From Micavibrio_A sp035759665 (GTDB lineage Bacteria; Pseudomonadota; Alphaproteobacteria; Micavibrionales; Micavibrionaceae), in contig DASTUM010000004.1 of assembly GCA_035759665.1 (NCBI GenBank), forward strand, positions 1-9,411: a stretch of DNA of 9,411 nt. Direction: 5' to 3'. The notes beneath the pieces were generated by a model. That model was not told where the DNA came from. It did not search any database and saw nothing but the letters and a program-made list of their open reading frames with translations. This document shows, in pieces, positions 4,292 through 9,411 of this stretch. The position numbers and the translations under genes were made by a program. The number at the start of each line of letters is the position of its first letter. The stretch's first letter is position 1.

Positions 4292-6852
4292 TATGCCAGT
4301 GTCCGGGCTTCCTCAACGACCTGGTAGCATTCAATGACATCGCCTTCCTTGATGTCTTCGTAGTTTTCGAACGCCATACCGCATTCCATGCCCTCTTTGA
4401 CTTCCTTGACTTCGTCCTTGAAGCGTTTGAGGGTTTTGAGAACGCCATTGTCATGGATGACGACGTTGTCGCGCAGGAGGCGGACACCGGCGCCGCGCTT
4501 GACCATGCCGGCAGTAACCATACAGCCCGCGATCTTTCCGACCTTGGTGATGTTGAAGACCTGGCGGATTTCGGCCTGACCCAGATATTCCTCGCGGCGG
4601 ATCGGGGAAAGCATGCCGGAGAGGATCTGCTTTGCATCGTCTATGACGTTGTAGATGATGTTGTAGTAGCGGATCTGGACGCCGTCGCGCTCGGCCTGCG
4701 TTCTTGCCTGTGCATTCGCGCGGACGTTGAAGCCGACGATGAAGGCGTTCGAAGCCTTGGCCAGCGTGATGTCGGATTCCGTGATGGCGCCGACGCCGGA
4801 GTGCAGTACCTGAATGCCGATTTCGGTGCTTTCTTCCGTAAGCTTGTTGAGGGAGCCGATGATGGCCTCCACCGAGCCGTGCACGTCGCCTTTGATAAGG
4901 ACGGGAAGGATTTTCTTCTCTCCGGCCACTTTGGCGGCGGCAAGGATATCTTCGAAAGACTTGCCCTGGCGGTTCGTGGACATGGCGGCAGAAGCGCGTT
5001 CGCGTTTGATGCGGCCACGGTATTCGGCGACATCGCGTGCTTTTGCTTCGTTCTCAACGACGTTGAGCATGTCGCCGGCATCGGGCGTACCCGTGAGGCC
5101 CAGGACTTCGACAGGCTGGCCCGGAATGGCCTGCGTAAGCTGCTGGCCCTTGTCATCATAGAGCGCGCGGACGCGGCCCCATTCGGAACCGACGACGAAC
5201 ACATCACCCTGCTTGAGGGTGCCGCGCTGGATGAGGACGGTCGCCACGGAACCGCGGCCCACTTCCATCTTCGCTTCGACGACCGCGCCTTCGGCGGGAC
5301 GGTTCGGGTTGGCCCTGAGTTCCAGCACTTCGGATTGCAGGAGGATTGCTTCTTCAAGCTTGTCGAGATTGATTTTCTTCTTCGCGGAGATTTCGACCAT
5401 GATCGTGTCGCCGCCGAGGGATTCGACCACGACTTCGTGAAGCAGAAGGTCGTTGATGACTTTCTGGACGTTGGCGTCGGGGAGGTCGATCTTGTTGACG
5501 GCCACGATGATCGGCACTTTCGCCGCCTTCGCGTGGTTAATCGCTTCGATCGTCTGCGGCATGATGGAATCGTTCGCGGCAACGACCAGGACGACGATGT
5601 CCGTGACGTTGGCGCCGCGGGCGCGCATTTCGGTAAAGGCGGCGTGGCCCGGCGTATCGAGGAAGGTGATCTTCGCGCCAGAGGGCACTCTGACCTGATA
5701 GGCGCCGATATGCTGGGTGATTCCGCCCGCTTCGCCGGAGACGACATCAGTGGAGCGCATGGCGTCGAGCAGGGAGGTCTTCCCGTGATCGACGTGGCCC
5801 ATGATGGTGACGACCGGCGGACGCGGCTGCAGGTCGTCGGGCCTGTCTTCAACGCCGCCGAGATTGGTTTCGATGTCGGATTCCGTAACGCGTTTGACCG
5901 TGTGGCCGAAATCCGTGACGATGATTTCAGCCGTGTCGGCGTCGATGGATTGGTTGATCGTCGCCATGACGCCCATCTTCATGAGCGCCTTGATGAGATC
6001 CGCGCCGCGTTCAGCCATACGGTTGGCGAGTTCCTGCACCGTGATGACTTCGGGAACGACGACTTCGTGGAAGATTTTCTGCGCCGGCTCTTTCGGGCCG
6101 AGTGCCATCTTGCGGGCCTTTTCGCGCGCGCGCTTGACGGCGGCGAGGGAGCGTCCGCCGTCGCGTTCGTCGTCGCTCAGGATTTTAGAAACGGTCAACT
6201 TGCCGCGCGGGCGGCGGTCTTCGTTTTCATTGTTGCGGGGAGAGCGCGGATTGACGCGGCGCATCCGGTCGCGGGCGGAGCCTGAATCCTCTTCCGTATT
6301 GCGGCCTGCGCCCGCGGGGCGGGAAAAGGGCGAAGAGGGGGTCTGTGTAGCCGTAAAGGAACGGACCTGATCCTGACGGAGGCGGTCGTTTTCCTTCTGG
6401 CGGGCTTTTTCCTCGGCTTCGATGCGTTCCAGTTCTTCGAGTTCGCGGCGGCGGGCGTCTTCGACGCTGTCGGGCTTGCTGTCTTCCTGCGGCGCGGAAC
6501 GGTCTACGGCGACACCGATGCCTTCGTTGCTGCTTTCGGGGCGTTCCTTGCGGGGCTGGGCCAGCGCTTCGCGCAGCGCTTTGGCGCGGGCGTCGCGTTC
6601 CTCCGACGTCAGGCTGTGAAGTTCGTTGGCGAGAGCTTCATCGACAACGCCGACCTGTTGCGGGGCTTCATCCGCCTTGCCAGGGGCACGGCGGCGACGG
6701 ACCTCCACGACGGTGCCGCGTCCGGAAGACGCTCCGCCGAGATTCTGGCGCGCCTGCGCGGCGGCCGATCCTTTCAGGCTGAGTGTCCCGCCGGGCTTGG
6801 CGCCGAGGCTCAAGGGCTTCTTTTCTTTGTCGTCTTTGCTGCTTTCGTTCAT
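4291..6852 (-). CDS. infB: Translation initiation factor IF-2
   Basis: IF-2 is the GTPase that delivers fMet-tRNA to the 30S P site and promotes 50S joining. The protein has 853 residues. A low-complexity, highly charged N-terminal region (about 1-250) precedes the IF2 N-domain (HEVVVPEVITVQELANRMAE, 262-281). The G domain follows: P-loop GHVDHGKT (352-359), switch region GGITQHIGAYQV, DTPGH (399-403), NKID (453-456) and SAKK (489-492). Next comes the beta-barrel domain, then a C-terminal IF2-specific region ending in the fMet-tRNA-binding domain (GMECGMAFENYEDIKEGDVI). All GTP-binding motifs are intact. It follows nusA by only 47 bp without the ylxR gene usually found there. The start has only a weak GAAG two bases upstream. 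Its stop overlaps the next start (TAATG). Confidence 0.98.
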   Translation of the reverse strand: MNESSKDDKEKKPLSLGAKPGGTLSLKGSAAAQARQNLGGASSGRGTVVEVRRRRAPGKADEAPQQVGVVDEALANELHSLTSEERDARAKALREALAQPRKERPESSNEGIGVAVDRSAPQEDSKPDSVEDARRRELEELERIEAEEKARQKENDRLRQDQVRSFTATQTPSSPFSRPAGAGRNTEEDSGSARDRMRRVNPRSPRNNENEDRRPRGKLTVSKILSDDERDGGRSLAAVKRAREKARKMALGPKEPAQKIFHEVVVPEVITVQELANRMAERGADLIKALMKMGVMATINQSIDADTAEIIVTDFGHTVKRVTESDIETNLGGVEDRPDDLQPRPPVVTIMGHVDHGKTSLLDAMRSTDVVSGEAGGITQHIGAYQVRVPSGAKITFLDTPGHAAFTEMRARGANVTDIVVLVVAANDSIMPQTIEAINHAKAAKVPIIVAVNKIDLPDANVQKVINDLLLHEVVVESLGGDTIMVEISAKKKINLDKLEEAILLQSEVLELRANPNRPAEGAVVEAKMEVGRGSVATVLIQRGTLKQGDVFVVGSEWGRVRALYDDKGQQLTQAIPGQPVEVLGLTGTPDAGDMLNVVENEAKARDVAEYRGRIKRERASAAMSTNRQGKSFEDILAAAKVAGEKKILPVLIKGDVHGSVEAIIGSLNKLTEESTEIGIQVLHSGVGAITESDITLAKASNAFIVGFNVRANAQARTQAERDGVQIRYYNIIYNVIDDAKQILSGMLSPIRREEYLGQAEIRQVFNITKVGKIAGCMVTAGMVKRGAGVRLLRDNVVIHDNGVLKTLKRFKDEVKEVKEGMECGMAFENYEDIKEGDVIECYQVVEEARTLA

Positions 6853-6899
6853 TACTTCACAATCTTACGTTCAACAGGTTGAAGGGAGGCAGGCTCGTT

Positions 6900-8399
6900 T
6901 TAGGCGACTTTCTCCTCTTCGTCGGCGAACCATGCGGCGCGGGCCTTCATGATGAGGTCTTCGGCGGTTTTGGTCGTAATCGAATCCGCACCGAGGATTT
7001 CCACCAGTTCGTCCGTCGCCAGATCCGCGAAATCGTCCTTGGACTTCACGCCGGCTTCGCCGAGTTTGATGATCTGTTTCGGGGAGAGGCCGTCCATCGT
7101 CAGGAGGTCTTCCTGAATGCCGAGTTTCTCGCTCTGCTCCTTCAGTTTCTTCGCCTGTTCGTCCAGCCATGCGTTGGCACGGTTGATCAGCTCGGCGCCG
7201 ACATCTTCGTCGAAGCCCTGAATCTGCATCATCTCGTCCACGGAAGTCTCGGCGATCTCCTCAATCGTGGCGAATCCTTCGGCGACAAGCAGCTGGGCGA
7301 TGACTTCGTCAACGTCCAGAGCTTCGATGAAGAGGGCCGAGCGCACCTTGAATTCTTCGGCGCGGCGGGCGGATTCTTCAGCTTCGGTCATGATGTCGAT
7401 ATCCCAGCCCGAGAGCATGGAAGCAAGACGCACGTTCTGGCCGCGGCGGCCGATGGCGAGCGAAAGCTGCTCTTCGGGCACGACGACATCCATGCGTTTC
7501 TTGTCCTCGTCGAGGACGACTTTTGCAACGGCGGCGGGTTGCAGCGCGTTGACGATGAAAGAGGCGATATCGTTCGACCAGGGAACGATGTCGATTTTCT
7601 CGCCTTGCAGTTCACCGACGACGGCCTGTACGCGCGATCCGCGCATACCGACGCAAGCGCCGACAGGGTCGATGGAGGAATCGCGGGAGACAACCGCGAT
7701 CTTGGCGCGGGAACCCGGGTCGCGGGCAACGGCCTTGATCTCGATGACGCCATCATAGATTTCCGGAACTTCCTGCTTGAAGAGCGCCGCCATGAATTGC
7801 GGGTGGGAGCGCGAGAGGAAAATTTGCGGGCCGCGCTGCTCCTGGCGTACGTCGTAGATATAGGCGCGGACACGGTCGCCGACCTTGAAATGTTCGCGGG
7901 GGAGCGCTTCGTCGCGGCGGAGGAGGCCTTCGCCCTTGCCGCCGATATCGATCGTCGTGTTGCCGTATTCGACACGCTTGACGACGCCGTTGATAACTTC
8001 GCCGACGCGGTCTTTGAATTCGTGATATTGCTTTTCGCGCTCGGCTTCGCGGACTTTTTGCACGATAACTTGTTTTGCGGTCTGCGCTGCGATGCGGCCG
8101 AAATCGAGCGGAGGCAGGTCGTCGATCAGGAATTCGCCGAGGGCGGCGTCCTTCTTGATGCGCTGCGCTTCTTTAACCGTCATCTGGCGGATTTCGTCTT
8201 CCACCGTTTCGACGACTTCGCGGTAGCGTTTGAGGTCGATCAGGCCGCCTTTGCGGTCGATGGTGGCGCGGATATCGTGGTCATGACCGTATTTCGCACG
8301 GGCAGCCTTTTGAATGGCTTCTTCCATGGCTTCGATGACGATCTCACGATCGATGTTTTTTTCGCGGGCGACAGCATCGGCGACTTGCAGCAGTTCCAT
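6900..8399 (-). CDS. nusA: Transcription termination/antitermination factor NusA
   Basis: NusA binds RNA polymerase near the RNA exit channel and modulates pausing, intrinsic termination and antitermination of rRNA operons. The protein has 499 residues. Domain order is as expected: N-terminal polymerase-binding domain (about 1-130, with LGEFLIDDLPPLDFGRIAAQ), S1 (about 133-200), KH1 (about 230-280, with DPVGACVGMRGSRVQAV) and KH2 (about 300-350, with LSLAIGRRGQNVRLAS). Two C-terminal helix-hairpin-helix repeats follow, ending FADEEEKVA. AAGGA (8407-8411) lies seven bases upstream of the ATG. The rimP stop is 29 bases upstream and no promoter is visible there, so the two are co-transcribed. 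Because NusA acts on terminator hairpins, the hairpin in the operon leader (8958-9020) is a candidate autoregulatory target (inference). Confidence 0.98.
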   Translation of the reverse strand: MELLQVADAVAREKNIDREIVIEAMEEAIQKAARAKYGHDHDIRATIDRKGGLIDLKRYREVVETVEDEIRQMTVKEAQRIKKDAALGEFLIDDLPPLDFGRIAAQTAKQVIVQKVREAEREKQYHEFKDRVGEVINGVVKRVEYGNTTIDIGGKGEGLLRRDEALPREHFKVGDRVRAYIYDVRQEQRGPQIFLSRSHPQFMAALFKQEVPEIYDGVIEIKAVARDPGSRAKIAVVSRDSSIDPVGACVGMRGSRVQAVVGELQGEKIDIVPWSNDIASFIVNALQPAAVAKVVLDEDKKRMDVVVPEEQLSLAIGRRGQNVRLASMLSGWDIDIMTEAEESARRAEEFKVRSALFIEALDVDEVIAQLLVAEGFATIEEIAETSVDEMMQIQGFDEDVGAELINRANAWLDEQAKKLKEQSEKLGIQEDLLTMDGLSPKQIIKLGEAGVKSKDDFADLATDELVEILGADSITTKTAEDLIMKARAAWFADEEEKVA

Positions 8400-8428
8400 T
8401 TTGATTTCCTTTTAAACCTTTCGTCTTC

Positions 8429-8938
8429 CTAGTTGGTCTTTTCTTTTAAGATTTCTCTATCCATTCTTGTGGCCTTGATCAGTTCGTCAGTGAGAACGAG
8501 GCGGGCCTTTTTCATGGCGGCGATTTCCAGCCTGTGTTCCACCTTGTCGACGAGAAAGGTCACGAATTCATCTTTTACTTCCAATATCTTTCCACGGAAC
8601 CGGCGTTGTCCTTCCATGGACTCGTCCAGTTCCACCTTGGCGTCGTAGCCCGCGTATTTCGCGAAATCTTCGCCGTTCATCAGGGGGCGGTCGATCCCGG
8701 GGGAACTGATCTCCAGCGTGTAGGCGCCGGGAATCGGGTCTTCCACTTCGAGAAGAGGGCCGAGCATCTTGTTGATTGCCGTGCAATCGTCGAGGCTCAG
8801 GTTGCCCGTCTTCGGGTCTTCCGCGAGGATCTGGAGAATGCCGCTTTTGAATTCCAGCAGCACCAGATTGAAGCCCATGTCTTTGATGACGGGCTCGGCA
8901 ATGCGGATCAGCTTGTGTTCGAGCGGTGTGTTCTTCAT
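8429..8938 (-). CDS. rimP: Ribosome maturation factor RimP
   Basis: RimP assists early 30S assembly in the cytoplasm. The protein has 169 residues, typical for the family. It begins with the helix LEHKLIRIAEPVIKDMGFNL and carries the family signature YTLEISSPGIDRPL (73-86). The second, small beta-barrel domain (RRFRGKILEVKDEFVTFLVD and on) follows, then a lysine- and glutamate-rich tail. ATG 8938 is preferred because family similarity begins there; the open frame extends to 9010, but that part runs through a hairpin leader. The only purine-rich stretch upstream is AAAAGGG, two bases before the ATG, unusually close. A candidate promoter lies at 9030-9058. It is the first gene of the nusA-infB transcription unit. 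Confidence 0.96.
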   Translation of the reverse strand: MKNTPLEHKLIRIAEPVIKDMGFNLVLLEFKSGILQILAEDPKTGNLSLDDCTAINKMLGPLLEVEDPIPGAYTLEISSPGIDRPLMNGEDFAKYAGYDAKVELDESMEGQRRFRGKILEVKDEFVTFLVDKVEHRLEIAAMKKARLVLTDELIKATRMDREILKEKTN

Positions 8939-8957
8939 AACCCTTTTCGCTTTAAGC

Positions 8958-9020
8958 TCCTGATTTGGTATGAAAAAAGGCGGGTCTCTTTCGGAGCCCA
9001 CCCATATCATACGATCAGGA
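8958..9020 (-). promoter_or_regulatory. Long leader hairpin with internal terminator-like stem upstream of rimP-nusA-infB
   Basis: On the minus strand the leader folds into nested stems. The outer stem is TCCTGAT/ATCAGGA (9014-9020 with 8958-8964), then GTATG/CATAC. The inner stem is GGTGGGCTC with GAGACCCGCC (9002-8994 and 8988-8979, one bulged A) around loop CGAAA, followed by TTTTTT (8978-8973). Inner stem plus U6 is a plausible intrinsic terminator or attenuator. The outer stem encloses the U-run and could compete with or modulate it. Some pairs are G-U only in the minus-strand RNA, which favours that strand as the functional one. Confidence 0.5.
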
Positions 9021-9029
9021 TTTGATGTT

Positions 9030-9058
9030 TATATACGCTTGAAGGGGATGGATTTCAA
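9030..9058 (-). promoter_or_regulatory. Candidate sigma-70 promoter for rimP-nusA-infB
   Basis: On the minus strand TTGAAA (9058-9053) and TATATA (9035-9030) are separated by 17 bases, with 5/6 and 4/6 matches to the -35 and -10 consensus. The predicted start is near 9023, giving a leader of about 85 nt that contains the whole hairpin at 8958-9020. It lies downstream of the trmB terminator, as a new transcription unit would require. Confidence 0.45.
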
Positions 9059-9068
9059 GATTTATCTC

Positions 9069-9212
9069 AAAAAAGATAGCGCCGCAGGCAACATGAATGC
9101 CTGTTTTAAACGCAAAGGCCGCCAAGTCACACAAAGTTTACTTTGCGCCCTTTGCGCGACTTTGCGTTAAAAAAAATCGAGATAAGACTGCCTGGCGCTA
9201 TTTCTTTTTGAA
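9069..9212 (-). terminator. trmB terminator split by an inserted palindromic element
   Basis: On the minus strand TAGCGCCAGGCA (9200-9189), which begins with the trmB stop codon, can pair with TGCCT-GC-GGCGCTA (9090-9077, two-base bulge), followed by C and TTTTTT (9074-9069). The flanking A and T runs extend the pairing to about 9212. The stem now encloses 98 bases. Removing 9104-9188 with one copy of TGCCTG restores a compact hairpin with a 7-base loop. Confidence 0.6.
9104..9188. mobile_element. MITE-like palindromic element of GCAAAG type with probable target duplication
   Basis: The core is a palindrome with 29-base arms (9109-9137 and 9140-9168) around a two-base loop. About 22 of 29 positions match, with perfect AACGCAAAG/CTTTGCGTT ends. 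T and A runs flank the arms. TGCCTG occurs directly at both edges (9098-9103 and 9189-9194), and the match extends to nine bases with one mismatch (GAATGCCTG and GACTGCCTG), consistent with a target-site duplication. It encodes no protein, so movement would need a transposase supplied in trans. Confidence 0.6.
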
Positions 9213-9411
9213 GAGCAAATATGTTTCCCGCCGGCCTGCATCGACGCCCTTAGCGGCGTAGCGGGTGGTGACGAACCAGTCATCGGGCATTGTCTGCCAG
9301 TCTTTCGCAGATTTGGCTTCCCATTCAAAGCCGCCATGGTTCATCGTTTCGGTGACCATCCATTCGGCGAGGGCGTCGACGTCGGTTGCCATCACGAACG
9401 CGCCGCCGGGT
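9198..9411 (-). CDS. trmB: tRNA (guanine-N7)-methyltransferase, C-terminal fragment
   Basis: The 5' part lies beyond the right edge; the last 70 codons and the TAG stop are visible. The fragment PGGAFVMATDVDALAEWM, then W at the motif WFVTTRYAAKGVDAGR and the ending YLLFKKK, match the C-terminal third of TrmB. There, 'PGGxxxxxTD' is the late Rossmann-fold strand and 'TRYExKxxxxGR' is the conserved tail that contacts tRNA and SAM. TrmB makes m7G46 in the variable loop of tRNA using SAM. Its position upstream of rimP is common in Alphaproteobacteria and supports the call. The terminal codons and stop lie within the base of the terminator hairpin. It appears to be a separate transcription unit from rimP. 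Confidence 0.88.
   Translation of the reverse strand, partial: PGGAFVMATDVDALAEWMVTETMNHGGFEWEAKSAKDWQTMPDDWFVTTRYAAKGVDAGRRETYLLFKKK

Noticed and set aside
4192..6285. A long open frame on the plus strand (697 codons) opposite infB
   Set aside because: It mirrors infB, whose GTPase motifs are unmistakable. The translation is Asp/His/Phe/Arg-rich, typical of an antisense frame in GC-rich DNA, with no recognisable domain.
6783..8432. A long open frame on the plus strand (549 codons) opposite nusA
   Set aside because: It is the antisense shadow of nusA with the same composition bias and no family motif.
8939..9010. Upstream ATG at 9010 for rimP
   Set aside because: The extra 24 residues come from the hairpin leader, have no similarity to RimP, and the family N-terminus begins at 8938.

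Overview
The window looks like part of an alphaproteobacterial chromosome. The gene order trmB / rimP-nusA-infB-rbfA-truB-rpsO is the classical translation and transcription cluster. NusA carries the two C-terminal repeat domains common in proteobacteria, and the core proteins have an alphaproteobacterial flavour (my reading of the sequences, not a search). I cannot place the lineage more precisely.

Layout, left to right. Bases 2-124 (+) are the 3' end of a probable 2,3-bisphosphoglycerate-dependent phosphoglycerate mutase, closed by a bidirectional hairpin terminator. Everything else is on the minus strand. Two small exported EF-hand proteins (197-544 and 805-1392) each have their own terminator. 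Between and upstream of them lie a dispersed palindrome (668-750) and a possible EcfG-type general-stress promoter. A cysteine-containing hypothetical protein (1467-1991) may be expressed from a leaderless transcript. Then comes the large operon, read from right to left: the trmB 3' end (9198-9411), rimP, nusA, infB, an unrecognised 93-aa protein, rbfA, truB and rpsO, with a strong terminator at 2026-2053.

The operon products work together. RimP and RbfA are 30S maturation factors, S15 is an early 30S protein, TruB makes pseudouridine-55 in tRNA, IF2 loads initiator tRNA, and NusA controls RNA polymerase pausing, termination and antitermination. The small protein usually encoded between nusA and infB (YlxR) is absent here. 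A coupled 93-aa gene sits between infB and rbfA instead.

The most unusual aspect is the number of short palindromic, MITE-like elements at the joints of these housekeeping genes. One (about 9104-9188) appears to have jumped into the loop of the trmB terminator, leaving a 6-9 bp target duplication from which the ancestral hairpin can be reconstructed. One (2899-2983) lies in frame inside truB and adds about 29 residues just before the conserved KGTYVRSL motif. One (3519-3579) is nested inside an older degenerate palindrome between rbfA and truB. Two more (668-750, 2366-2431) share GTCAT...ATGAC ends with it. The rimP leader contains a long hairpin with an internal terminator-like stem and U6 run, downstream of a plausible sigma-70 promoter. 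This is a candidate attenuator for the operon that encodes NusA. I see no CRISPR array, no transposase, and no rRNA or tRNA gene.
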